In this document: piece after piece, positions 1-7,342 of the stretch
Layout of the letters: each line of letters begins with the position of its first letter
Position numbering within the stretch: position 1 is the first letter of the stretch
Assembly (NCBI GenBank): GCA_017541465.1
Contig: JAFXYZ010000036.1
Coordinates: forward strand, 1-34,085
Source of the DNA: a bacterium
Lineage (GTDB): Bacteria; Cyanobacteriota; Vampirovibrionia; Gastranaerophilales; Gastranaerophilaceae
Length of the DNA stretch: 34,085 nucleotides
Reading direction: 5' to 3'
Translations under genes and position numbers: made by a program
Notes under the pieces: generated by a model
Databases searched by the model: none
Seen by the model: only the letters and a program-made list of their open reading frames with translations
Told to the model about the DNA's origin: nothing

Positions 1-407
1 CGATTGAACCTGCTTCAAGCCCCGTTCTTTCGGGCGGTCAGCCTGGGGCACACAAAATACAGGGTATAGGCGCAGGTTTTGTCCCTGATACTTTTAACAG
101 AGAGGTTATTGACGAAATCATAAGGGTTGAAAATGATGACGCTATTCAGACGGCAAGATTCAGCGCTATTTTAGAGGGCTTGTTAATCGGAATTTCCTCG
201 GGTGCAAGTTTATGGGGCGCACTCGAAATTGCAAACAGACCTGAAAACAAAGGCAAAACAATTGTCGCAATTCTCCCTGACACAGGCGAAAGATACCTCT
301 CGAGCGTACTTTTTGAGGACTGCGAAGATATAACCGATGAGGAAATTCAGGCAATGCTCTCAAAATGCCACGGCAACTGCGCCTGCGGATGCAATTGCAA
401 TAAATAA
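1..407 (+). CDS. cysK: Cysteine synthase A, C-terminal part (5' end outside window)
   Basis: The reading frame is open from base 3 and ends at the TAA at 405-407. The product is the C-terminal part of a PLP-dependent O-acetylserine sulfhydrylase, which makes L-cysteine from O-acetylserine and sulfide in the cytoplasm. Visible family signatures are [19 protein letters not shown], then [10 protein letters not shown], then a [10 protein letters not shown] block near the end. The N-terminal half with the PLP lysine lies outside the window. The natural end of the family is just after the YLSSVLFE region; here about 29 more residues follow and finish in [13 protein letters not shown], a tail with five cysteines and one histidine. 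This tail could bind metal or respond to redox state, but that is inference. A strong terminator follows the stop. Confidence 0.95.
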   Translation, partial: IEPASSPVLSGGQPGAHKIQGIGAGFVPDTFNREVIDEIIRVENDDAIQTARFSAILEGLLIGISSGASLWGALEIANRPENKGKTIVAILPDTGERYLSSVLFEDCEDITDEEIQAMLSKCHGNCACGCNCNK

Positions 408-421
408 TTATTATTACAATC

Positions 422-465
422 AATAATCAGGGTGTACCAAAAACCGCACCCTGATTATTTTTTGT
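422..465 (+). terminator. Rho-independent terminator of cysK
   Basis: A perfect 13-bp stem (422-434 with 447-459, arm AATAATCAGGGTG) and a 12-base loop are followed by a run of T from 458. It lies 15 bases after the cysK stop. Confidence 0.9.
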
Positions 466-559
466 TTTCTTTCATTACATTTCGTTACAATTCAATGATA
501 TATATAAAGTATATACCGCATGTTGCCGATAAGAATCATGTACAGAATAAAGGTGAAAG

Positions 560-682
560 ATGGCGGTACAACAATTAAACACAGAAATTTCCGAAAACAT
601 TAACGCTTTTTTGAGCTCTTTAATCGAGGATGTTGAAAACGCATTGCTTTTAATGTCAGCTGAACCCCTTCAGGCTAACTGA
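560..682 (+). CDS. Possible small protein, 40 residues, unknown function
   Basis: An ATG at 560 opens a 40-codon frame ending in TGA at 680-682. An AAAGGTGA purine stretch stands just before it, giving a Shine-Dalgarno match with short spacing. The protein begins MAVQQLNTEISENINAF and is acidic with a hydrophobic stretch (ALLLM), compatible with one or two amphipathic helices. It has no signal peptide and no cysteine. An AT-rich stretch with TATATA-like boxes lies at 495-520. Its last 8 bases overlap the convergent 3' end of nadA. I do not recognise the family. It could be a chance frame; the ribosome binding site and the location after a terminator are the only positive signs. Confidence 0.4.
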   Translation: MAVQQLNTEISENINAFLSSLIEDVENALLLMSAEPLQAN

Positions 683-1586
683 TTTTAAGCATTCTTTCAA
701 TAGTTAAAGATGCTCTCTGAGCGGTCTCAACAGATAATGTTACTTCAAAAAGGTCGTTTTGTAAGGATTTGAGAATATCATCAAGTGTGATGTATTTCAT
801 ATTCCTGCAAACGGCTTTTTTGTTTATAAGATAGAATTTTTTGTCTTTATAATCTCTCTCTAACCTTTCAACTACACCCGTCTCGGTCGAGATTATAAAC
901 TCATTTTCCCTGCTGTTTTTAACATATTCAAAAATGCTTTTTGTGCTTCCGATAAAATCAGCCTTATTTAAAAGCTCCTTTCTGCACTCGGGGTGGGCAA
1001 GAAGAATTGCGTTTGGGTGCAAATTCCTTTGTTCCTCAACATCTTCAGGGGTTATTTGGTCGTGAATAGGGCAGCAGCCGTCAAACGGGATAATATTTTT
1101 ATCCTCAACCTTTGTCTGAACATAGGCCGCAAGGTTTCTGTCGGGAACAAACAAAACATCTTTGCTCTCAACACTCTGAACCACCTTAACCGCATTTGAA
1201 CTTGTGCAGCATATATCAGAGAGGGCTTTAACCTCTGCCGTTGAATTAATATAGCATACAACGGGAACGGAAGGGTGTTTCGTCTTAAACTCCCTTAGTT
1301 TTTCCCCTGTTATCATATCCGCCATTTCGCAGGAGGCTTCACTTCTCGGAATCAAAACTTTTTTCTTCGGAGATAATAATTTAGCCGTTTCCGCCATAAA
1401 ATAAACACCCGCGAAGATTATGGTTGAAGCGTCAGTGTTTTTTGCTTTTCGGCTCAGCTCGAGCGAATCTCCGACAAAATCAGCGACCTCATCAACCTCA
1501 ATATTTTGGTAACTGTGCGCCAAAATAACCGCATTTTTTTCTTTTTTTAATCTGTTTATTTTCTCAATTAATTCGGCTTTTTCCAT
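675..1586 (-). CDS. nadA: Quinolinate synthase NadA
   Basis: The 303-residue product is a [4Fe-4S] enzyme that condenses iminoaspartate with dihydroxyacetone phosphate to form quinolinate in de novo NAD synthesis. Family motifs in order are ILAHSYQ (21-27), VGDSLELS (38-45), GVYFMAETAKLLSP (60-73), CCTSSNA (126-132), GCCPIH (170-175), AHPEC and VCRNMKYITLDD. The three cluster cysteines are expected at C86, one of C171/C172, and the Cys of the VCRNMKY motif; all are present. The segment before C86 reads IPRSEASCEMAD, where many relatives have an acidic residue in place of the arginine. Length fits the short, archaeal/thermophile-type NadA. The gene starts 2 bases after the stop of the metallo-hydrolase gene, so the pair is cotranscribed. 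nadB and nadC are not in the window. Confidence 0.95.
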   Translation of the reverse strand: MEKAELIEKINRLKKEKNAVILAHSYQNIEVDEVADFVGDSLELSRKAKNTDASTIIFAGVYFMAETAKLLSPKKKVLIPRSEASCEMADMITGEKLREFKTKHPSVPVVCYINSTAEVKALSDICCTSSNAVKVVQSVESKDVLFVPDRNLAAYVQTKVEDKNIIPFDGCCPIHDQITPEDVEEQRNLHPNAILLAHPECRKELLNKADFIGSTKSIFEYVKNSRENEFIISTETGVVERLERDYKDKKFYLINKKAVCRNMKYITLDDILKSLQNDLFEVTLSVETAQRASLTIERMLKIS

Positions 1587-1588
1587 AG

Positions 1589-2212
1589 TTACCTCACAAA
1601 AATATTGTTTTCTATCTCATCTTCAATTGTTGTAAAATCAACGTGCCCGGGGTAAACAGGGGTTGAAGGGGGAAGAATAAAAAGTTTTGTTTTTATTGAA
1701 TTAATCAGCTCTGCGTGGCTTCCGCCCTTTAAATCGGTTCTTCCTACTGAGTGTCTGAACAGAGAATCACCACAAAAGAGGTTTCCGTCTATTATATATG
1801 ACTGTCCCCCGGGAGTATGCCCCGGAGTTGAAAGAATTTTAACGGGGTAGTTTCCGACCTTCAGTTCTGAAGTTTCATCAATAAATTTATCCACCTTTAT
1901 TGAAGTTACATCAGAGTTTATTCTGAAATGAGAGAGCATCAAAGGAAGATTTTCAATATAAACCATATCTTTTTCGTTCATCAGAACGGGGATATTTTCT
2001 GTTTTTTGCATTTGGGCTATCCCTAAAATATGGTCAAAATGCCCGTGGGTTAAGAGAATATAATTAATTTTAAACCCCAGATTACCGGCATCTCGTTTTA
2101 TTTCGTCCCAGCTTCCGCCAAGGTCAATAATAATCGCATCTTTCGTTTCTTCGTCAGCGACAAGATAGGTATTAACCTCAATCGGACCTGTGATATATCG
2201 TTTTATGAACAT
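1589..2212 (-). CDS. Metallo-beta-lactamase-fold hydrolase (glyoxalase II/YcbL-like)
   Basis: The product is a cytoplasmic binuclear-metal hydrolase of about 207 residues, probably acting on a thioester. It has THGHFDH (H56, H58, D60, H61), then GHTPGG, then GDSLFRHSVGRTDL with the bridging Asp, and a final YPGHVDFTTIEDE, so all metal ligands are visible. GRTDL after the bridging Asp is typical of the glyoxalase II/YcbL branch. I chose the ATG at 2212 because AAAAGGGA lies just upstream and the family begins close to the MFIKRYITGP sequence; a TTG at 2242 would add ten unlikely basic residues. The gene is followed after 2 bases by nadA, but no functional link with NAD synthesis is evident. 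The exact substrate is unknown. Confidence 0.85.
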   Translation of the reverse strand: MFIKRYITGPIEVNTYLVADEETKDAIIIDLGGSWDEIKRDAGNLGFKINYILLTHGHFDHILGIAQMQKTENIPVLMNEKDMVYIENLPLMLSHFRINSDVTSIKVDKFIDETSELKVGNYPVKILSTPGHTPGGQSYIIDGNLFCGDSLFRHSVGRTDLKGGSHAELINSIKTKLFILPPSTPVYPGHVDFTTIEDEIENNIFVR

Positions 2213-2257
2213 CTTTTTCCCTTTTTTAGAAAAAGAATACAATAAAAAGAGTTAAAT

Positions 2258-2298
2258 GTAAAATCGGCGCACCTTTTTAAAAAGAGTGCGCCGATAAA
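2258..2298 (-). terminator. Terminator after the secreted paralog at 2313
   Basis: A 10-bp perfect stem ATCGGCGCAC (2263-2272 with 2286-2295) is followed on the minus strand by a short T run. It separates the paralog gene from the hydrolase-nadA unit, whose promoter must lie in 2213-2262. Confidence 0.75.
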
Positions 2299-2312
2299 TT
2301 TAAAAAATTAAA

Positions 2313-2744
2313 CTATTTTCTTTTTTGTTTTTTGAGTTTGCACTGTTTAATGAGCTGAGGATAGTATTTAACCTGTTCCTCCTCGGTCATTTCCGCTGCA
2401 TTTTCAAGTCCCGTAAAGAAGAGGTTCTTCTTTTTTGCATAAGAAACATTCTTGAGTTTCGTTGTACCGTGGCAAATCATCGGAATACCAACAGGAGCAG
2501 TAACTATAAGGTCAGTAAGTACAACACCCCAGATAAGTTCTTTTGTTCCGCTTTTTTTCGTGAAATCGGTTCTCGGATTTTGGTATTTTTCGGGAACATA
2601 ATCTGTCCATCTCGGAGCATTTTCAGGCACTTGCGCCTGAACTCTCATGTCTCTTTCACCGTCTGTATCATTGTCTTTTGCAAAAACAGGTGTTGCAAAA
2701 AGCGACACACTCAAAAGCAATAATAAAGCAATTTTCTTTTTCAT
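2313..2744 (-). CDS. Secreted protein of unknown family, paralog A
   Basis: The 143-residue protein starts with a clear signal peptide (MKKKIALLLLLSVSLFATPVFA) and then a short acidic linker. It shares a layout with its neighbour at 2975-3361: a DYVPEKYQNPRTDF block (about 50-63), a hydrophobic segment long enough to cross or enter a membrane (about 73-93), then KLKNVSYAKKK, then a C-terminal YYPQLIKQC segment with one conserved cysteine, and a very basic end (KKQKRK). I do not recognise the family. After signal cleavage it would be periplasmic with one membrane-inserting segment. A GAGGTT ribosome binding site precedes the ATG. It lies 230 bases downstream of paralog B with a hairpin-rich spacer between them. 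Confidence 0.8.
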   Translation of the reverse strand: MKKKIALLLLLSVSLFATPVFAKDNDTDGERDMRVQAQVPENAPRWTDYVPEKYQNPRTDFTKKSGTKELIWGVVLTDLIVTAPVGIPMICHGTTKLKNVSYAKKKNLFFTGLENAAEMTEEEQVKYYPQLIKQCKLKKQKRK

Positions 2745-2974
2745 TTTTTTAACCTCACAATTTTATATCTAATCTAGTGTCGCCTTATGCCGCCTCGTCC
2801 TCCGAGCCGTCATAAAGGCTCACCTTACTTGGTTGTCGGCATTAAACGTGTCTTCGGTTTTTCTTTTTACAAACGGTGTTTGTTTCAAAGAAAACACCTT
2901 CGCACTCTGCCGACAATCCGCTTTCTGCCGCGTCACTCCCAAAATTCGCTTATTGCGAATTTTACTCGGACTAA
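2745..2974. repeat. Hairpin-rich non-coding spacer between paralogs
   Basis: No convincing gene is present. Several inverted repeats are visible: arms TTGTCGGCA (2833-2841) and TGCCGACAA (2908-2916) enclose an inner GGTGTTT/AAACACC pair (2875-2881, 2892-2898). A perfect 9-bp hairpin AAAATTCGC/GCGAATTTT follows at 2941-2963. The last hairpin lies 12 bases past the paralog B stop but has no T run on the minus side, so it is not a typical terminator. The spacer may be a degenerate interspersed element or a structured RNA region. Confidence 0.45.
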
Positions 2975-3361
2975 CTATTTTGTTAATCCGCATTGTTTAA
3001 GTAATTGAGGATAGTAAGCCTGCTGCTGCTCATAGGTCATGTTCTGAGCCTGCTCTAAGCCTCTAAAATACTGCTCTTTTTTCTTTGCATAAGAAATATT
3101 TTTTAATTTCTTTGAACCACTAAAAATCAACGGAATAGTAAAGGGTACAAGCAATGTACCTGCTGCGATTTGAGCAATCGCTCCGCCTTTTGAATAATCA
3201 GTTCTCGGGTTTTGGTATTCCGCAGGAACATAATCATTCCATTGAGGTGCATTATAAGGTCCCTGTTGCACTCTTGAATCTCTTGCGCCGTCATCAGCGA
3301 AAGCCGGCAGACAAAAACCAACCAGACTCAATAATAAAACCGATGAAATAACCTTTTTCAT
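2975..3361 (-). CDS. Secreted protein of unknown family, paralog B
   Basis: The 128-residue protein has a signal peptide (MKKVISSVLLLSLVGFCLPAFA) and the same order of blocks as the protein at 2313-2744: APQWNDYVPAEYQNPRTDY, a hydrophobic segment (about 66-82), KLKNISYAKKK, GLEQAQNMT, and YYPQLLKQC near the end. The two clearly arose by duplication. AAAGGAGAT stands 9 bases before the ATG, overlapping the end of the upstream acyltransferase gene, which stops only 16 bases earlier. It is therefore probably the last well-coupled gene of the polyene minus-strand operon. Function is unknown; the coupling suggests an envelope role, perhaps with the lipid or pigment made by the cluster. Confidence 0.8.
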   Translation of the reverse strand: MKKVISSVLLLSLVGFCLPAFADDGARDSRVQQGPYNAPQWNDYVPAEYQNPRTDYSKGGAIAQIAAGTLLVPFTIPLIFSGSKKLKNISYAKKKEQYFRGLEQAQNMTYEQQQAYYPQLLKQCGLTK

Positions 3362-3377
3362 TTTTTACTATCTCCTT

Positions 3378-4292
3378 TCAATCTTGATTATCCATAAAAA
3401 TATCATAAAAATGATAAAATTGGTATGGGGCAATTTTTGTCATTTTTTCGATGAAATGAATAAATTTATCCCTTAAAACTTCTTCGCTGTTCACTTCTTG
3501 CGGCTCCAGATATATCTTAAACTCTTTTCCTTCTTTGACTACGCTGATAAAATATACAGGCGCGCCCAGTATTTTCGGGAATTTGAAAGTGCCCAGAGGA
3601 AGAAAAATATTCTTATTAAATAATTTAACTTTTACCGATTTTTCGGGGTTATTTGAGGCAATTCTGTCGCCCGCAATAAACAAAGCACCGCCTTGTTTTA
3701 AATCGTCATCGAGCTGAGATACCGTTGTGATGTCGATTTCTTCTATCGGGTAAACCTTAATATTCCCTGGGTTTTTCTCTATTTTTTTCAAAAATGAGTT
3801 AAAAACCTCACAATGCTCCTTCTGAAGAAGAATTGATAAACTCTCCCCTTTCGTTTTTTCGCTGTTTGTTAAATATGAGCGCAAAACATCAATATTCCCG
3901 ACGTGGGAAAAGATGAAAATTCTTCCCTCTTTGTTTTTAATTTTTTCATAGAAAACCTTTTCCATAGTTTCATCTGCGAAGCTGACTTTTGCGCTTTTAA
4001 ACCCGCCCGAAAAAGTTTCTATCTTATAGGCAAGCGAGTTTGCGTAAGAGAGAATGTGTTTAAAAACATTAATTCTGCTTGGTTTCAGCGATTTATCATT
4101 AAAATATTCGGAAACCGCTTCAAAATATTTTCTGGAATAACCTCTGAGGTCACTGTTTAAAAGGTAAGTAAAAAGGGCAACAAAAAACGAGATAATAAGC
4201 AAAACCCTTGTCCCGAAAATCTTATAGAGATACCAGGAAATTAAGAGCCTTTTATCCCCTGCCGATTTTTCCTTTACCTTATACCAGTCCAT
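3378..4292 (-). CDS. LpxL/HtrB-like lysophospholipid acyltransferase of the polyene cluster
   Basis: The 304-residue inner-membrane protein has an N-terminal hydrophobic helix (about 30-46) and an LPLAT domain. Its HVGNID (H130, D135) gives the H-x4-D catalytic motif, and a later GDRIASNN block matches the LpxL family. Such acyltransferases are regular members of aryl-polyene clusters, where they are thought to help move the polyene to a lipid carrier. A TATAAT box on the minus strand (4320-4315) and a purine-rich GGCAGGGA before the ATG suggest it can also be expressed from its own promoter, since 68 bases separate it from the exporter gene. It might act on lipid A instead, but the gene order favours a role in the cluster. 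Confidence 0.85.
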   Translation of the reverse strand: MDWYKVKEKSAGDKRLLISWYLYKIFGTRVLLIISFFVALFTYLLNSDLRGYSRKYFEAVSEYFNDKSLKPSRINVFKHILSYANSLAYKIETFSGGFKSAKVSFADETMEKVFYEKIKNKEGRIFIFSHVGNIDVLRSYLTNSEKTKGESLSILLQKEHCEVFNSFLKKIEKNPGNIKVYPIEEIDITTVSQLDDDLKQGGALFIAGDRIASNNPEKSVKVKLFNKNIFLPLGTFKFPKILGAPVYFISVVKEGKEFKIYLEPQEVNSEEVLRDKFIHFIEKMTKIAPYQFYHFYDIFMDNQD

Positions 4293-4309
4293 TATCCCTG
4301 CCTTTATGA

Positions 4310-4325
4310 TAAAAATTATATCATA
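4310..4325 (-). promoter_or_regulatory. Possible promoter of the LpxL-like gene
   Basis: A TATAAT match lies at 4320-4315 on the minus strand in the 68-base gap before the acyltransferase. No good -35 box at normal spacing is visible, and the same bases can form a weak TATGATA hairpin. Confidence 0.35.
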
Positions 4326-4360
4326 TTTTTTAATTATTTTCCCCTCAAAATCAAGATTTT

Positions 4361-6442
4361 TTACTCAAACACCTTTATAAGGAAGTATGAGCTCAAAATT
4401 CCGATAAATAATGTTAAAGAGAGGGAACTCAGCAACGCAAAGCCTGAAAATGACAGTAATAAAAACGAAGCAGAGGTCGTTATCCCTGCAAGAAGTATTG
4501 CGTTCTTTGTGTTTTCGCTCTTCTGAGATGAAAACAGAGAATAATCAACCGTAAAGCCTAAGACAAGCAAAAGCGCTAACAAATGAAACAAATTAAGCTC
4601 AAAAAACAGTGACAACAGAGAAATTGTAAACAAAGACGACAATAATATAGGCAAAAACATCTTCACCGCCCGTTTTTTCTCATAAAAAGCGAAAAACAAA
4701 ACAAAAAGAAGAAAATAAACCGCAGGCAAAAGTTTCAGTAATTTAACCCTGTAGTGCTTCAGATAATCTGAAACATCGCCCTGAATATCCGTTTCCAGAG
4801 CAAAATCTTTATTCAGAGAAATTTTATCCGATGAATAGTACATCATAAAAGAGGTATTATCCTTTAAAACAAAGTTTTTGAGGTAGGGCGCTTCGTTCAG
4901 GTTGAACTCCTTAAAATTAAACTCCTGATTTTTGAGTGCCGAAATCTGCCCGGAGGTCAAAATATCACCAAAACTGCTGAGGTCATTATTATACAGGCTC
5001 TTAACAAGTTCAAAATTCTCTCTCTGCCTTTTTTCGGAAGGCAAAAATTTTGAGAGTGAAAGATAATTAACCATATTATTATCGAAAATACCCGATATTT
5101 CCTCCTCTTTAGTCAGAATATCCTCCAAATTATCCCCTTTAACCGTTAAAAATCTTGCTTTCAGGTCATTCGGGTTAGTCAGCTTCAGATAAAGCGCTTC
5201 GCCCTCCTTCAGCTCTTTTTTGGGGGTATAGAGCGCGCTCAGGTTGTCGTCAAAGTGATGATGAAACACTCCAAAGCCTGTCACAACAAGGCAGATAGTT
5301 AAAACCGATATTTTAAATTTTTTCGCTAAATCAGTGTTAAAAGTCTTTTGGGGAGGGGGAAAATCAACACAAGGGTAAATAAGCAAGATAAAGAGATAAA
5401 CACAAATTAGCCCCGAAATGGTAAACAGCGCTATCTGGCTCATAACTTCAATTTTGAGGAAAAAGAGAAGAGAAAACGCAAGCGCGGTCGAAAGCATGCT
5501 CAGAGTTAAATTCTTGTAGAAGTTTTTATCCCTCTCAGCCGAAAACAAATAGTGAATTGAATAATCAACCCCTATTCCGATTAATGTAACTCCAAACAAA
5601 ACGGTTATTATATGGAAGTTCAAAAACGTTGCTTTTGCAACGAAAAAACCTCCCAAAAATCCAAAGATAATACTTAAACCGATAAACAGAAGTATTTTGA
5701 GATTTTTGAAATAAACCCACGTCAGCCCGACAATCAAAAGGGTTATAAGAGCACATATAACATTAACGGTTAAATTCGCTGAAGTACTTGTATAATAGGT
5801 ATGAACGGGCGTTCCGGTCAGATAGATTTTTGTTCCTTCCCCTTCAAAATTTTTCCGGAGCAAAATCAAATCTTTAACCCTATCCGTGTTTTGTCTGAGT
5901 TTTAAATCAAGAATATCGTAGTTTTTATTATCTATAGTGCTTTTTTTGTCTCTGTTATTCGACAAAACAAAATCAGACAGGAAGGAATAAGGATCTTTAT
6001 CTACCCCTGCTATCTGGAAGCCCCCGGGGTTATACAGGCGCTCTAAAGCCTGATGATGAACAATTTCATAGTCCTTATCCTTTAAAAGTTCTCTTGTGTT
6101 TGGCGAAATAAAATTTGAACTCTGAGAAAGATAATATTCAAGCAGTTTTTCGGGGCTGTATTCCGTAATTTCAAAATCAGCTGTGTCTATTTCAGAGGCA
6201 AAATTATCTTTTATCTCCTCGAGATTATCCTCATCCTCATCTTCAAAGATAACGTGAATTGTTTTTGAAGTTATGTCTGAAAGCGCAGTTATATTTGAGG
6301 TTTCAGATATGGAGGAGGGCAAAATGGCTTTCACAAGGTTATATTGCACCTGATTTTTATTAAAAATAATACCGAAAACAAAAATCAGCATTAAAAGAGC
6401 AACAATTAAAATTTTAGCAAATTTTATTTTTCCATAAACCAT
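4361..6442 (-). CDS. MMPL/RND-family exporter of the polyene cluster
   Basis: The 693-residue inner-membrane transporter has an N-terminal helix, a large periplasmic loop, about five to six helices, a second periplasmic loop and a second helix bundle, the usual duplicated RND layout. The charged transmembrane motif is seen twice: GIGVDYSIHYLF in the first half and LGFTVDYSLFSSQ in the second. These Asp-Tyr pairs relay protons in the family. MMPL proteins of this type are part of aryl-polyene clusters and are presumed to export the lipid-linked product. The gene overlaps the LolA-like gene by 19 bases, so the two are translationally coupled. At 693 residues it is on the short side for the group. 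Confidence 0.9.
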   Translation of the reverse strand: MVYGKIKFAKILIVALLMLIFVFGIIFNKNQVQYNLVKAILPSSISETSNITALSDITSKTIHVIFEDEDEDNLEEIKDNFASEIDTADFEITEYSPEKLLEYYLSQSSNFISPNTRELLKDKDYEIVHHQALERLYNPGGFQIAGVDKDPYSFLSDFVLSNNRDKKSTIDNKNYDILDLKLRQNTDRVKDLILLRKNFEGEGTKIYLTGTPVHTYYTSTSANLTVNVICALITLLIVGLTWVYFKNLKILLFIGLSIIFGFLGGFFVAKATFLNFHIITVLFGVTLIGIGVDYSIHYLFSAERDKNFYKNLTLSMLSTALAFSLLFFLKIEVMSQIALFTISGLICVYLFILLIYPCVDFPPPQKTFNTDLAKKFKISVLTICLVVTGFGVFHHHFDDNLSALYTPKKELKEGEALYLKLTNPNDLKARFLTVKGDNLEDILTKEEEISGIFDNNMVNYLSLSKFLPSEKRQRENFELVKSLYNNDLSSFGDILTSGQISALKNQEFNFKEFNLNEAPYLKNFVLKDNTSFMMYYSSDKISLNKDFALETDIQGDVSDYLKHYRVKLLKLLPAVYFLLFVLFFAFYEKKRAVKMFLPILLSSLFTISLLSLFFELNLFHLLALLLVLGFTVDYSLFSSQKSENTKNAILLAGITTSASFLLLSFSGFALLSSLSLTLFIGILSSYFLIKVFE

Positions 6443-6933
6443 TGTGTAGTCTTACTTCCGTCTTTTGTCACGATGACCGTTTTGTCGATTTTCTCTGAGC
6501 CCGTCAGTTCTATAAAATCAAGATATTTAAAGGCTTTTGAACCCTCCCTGGGCTCCAGTTTTAAAGTCCATACATTTTTATTTTTTGAATAATCCAGGCT
6601 GAATTCTCTGTCGAGTCTTGAATATTTTCTGTTTGAAACTGCCAGAATAATGTCGTTTATTTGTTTATACTCCTTATTTGTATAGGAAACGGTTGATTTT
6701 ATAGGGTAAACAGTCTCAAAATAAACTCCTTCACCTTTAACCAGCTTAAAATTCCCGTTTGAAACAAGAGGTTTCTGAATATTTTTGAGAATTTTTTCCT
6801 GTTTAAACGAACACTCCCTGTCCTCTATCTCGGGAAGTTTATTAAACAGTTCAGAAGATGAAATCTTCTGGGCGTTTGCCGTTCCTAAAAACGCAATGAA
6901 AAAGAAAACACAACAAGCGGTTTTAAACTTCAT
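6424..6933 (-). CDS. LolA-like periplasmic carrier of the polyene cluster
   Basis: The roughly 169-residue protein has a signal peptide (MKFKTACCVFFFIAFLGTANA) and a single LolA-like half-barrel domain with the typical early phrase CSFKQEK (about 40-46) and a KGEGVYFETVYPIKST strand pair. LolA-family proteins shield acyl chains in the periplasm, and an outer-membrane lipoprotein-carrier-like gene is a regular part of aryl-polyene clusters. I chose the ATG at 6933, preceded by GGGTG, over a GTG at 6942. It overlaps the thioesterase gene by 11 bases and the exporter gene by 19, which argues for a joint role of the carrier and the exporter. Confidence 0.85.
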   Translation of the reverse strand: MKFKTACCVFFFIAFLGTANAQKISSSELFNKLPEIEDRECSFKQEKILKNIQKPLVSNGNFKLVKGEGVYFETVYPIKSTVSYTNKEYKQINDIILAVSNRKYSRLDREFSLDYSKNKNVWTLKLEPREGSKAFKYLDFIELTGSEKIDKTVIVTKDGSKTTQWFMEK

Positions 6934-7342
6934 CTTTAACACCCAAAATCTTTTTCAGAGTTGAAGGTGCGCTGTAGATAGTCTCTCTTGTTTCGATAAG
7001 TACCGCAAACTGAACGGTTTCACCTTCAAACACCTTATCGCCCGTCTTATTATCAAAGATTTTATATTTTATAACCATAGTCGGCTCGATTTCTTCCAGC
7101 GAGGTAACGATTTTAACCTCCTGATTATAAGTTAGAGGTCTTATAAACTTTGTTTTCATCTTCGCAACAGGGTATGCCCAGCCGTCATCTTTCATATTGT
7201 AGTAGTTATAGCCAAGTTTATTGAGCATATCGCATCTTGCCTGCTCCATATATTTAACATAGTTTCCATGCCAGACGACATCCATCGGATCGAGGTCGTG
7301 GAAAGCAATTTTCATTTCAAATTCGGACTCAAACAAACTCAT
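6923..7342 (-). CDS. Hot-dog acyl-CoA/ACP thioesterase (4HBT/YbgC type)
   Basis: The 139-residue protein is a single hot-dog domain. The start reads HDLDPMDVVWHGNYVKYMEQAR (split here as HDLDPMDVVWH, then GNYVKYMEQAR), which is the 4HBT active-site block with the catalytic Asp at D18. A later strand TYNQEVKIVTSLEEIEPT fits the fold. It would release or transfer acyl chains from the ACP. Thioesterases of this kind occur in aryl-polyene clusters. Its first codon directly follows the stop of the ligase-dehydratase gene, and its end overlaps the LolA-like gene. Confidence 0.88.
   Translation of the reverse strand: MSLFESEFEMKIAFHDLDPMDVVWHGNYVKYMEQARCDMLNKLGYNYYNMKDDGWAYPVAKMKTKFIRPLTYNQEVKIVTSLEEIEPTMVIKYKIFDNKTGDKVFEGETVQFAVLIETRETIYSAPSTLKKILGVKDEV

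Noticed and set aside
2941-2963. The AAAATTCGC/GCGAATTTT hairpin as terminator of paralog B
   Set aside because: On the minus strand the stem is followed by GGGAGTGACG rather than a T run.
2787-3008. A 73-codon plus-strand frame through the spacer and the end of paralog B
   Set aside because: It lies over inverted repeats, runs into paralog B on the other strand, has no ribosome binding site and no recognisable protein features.
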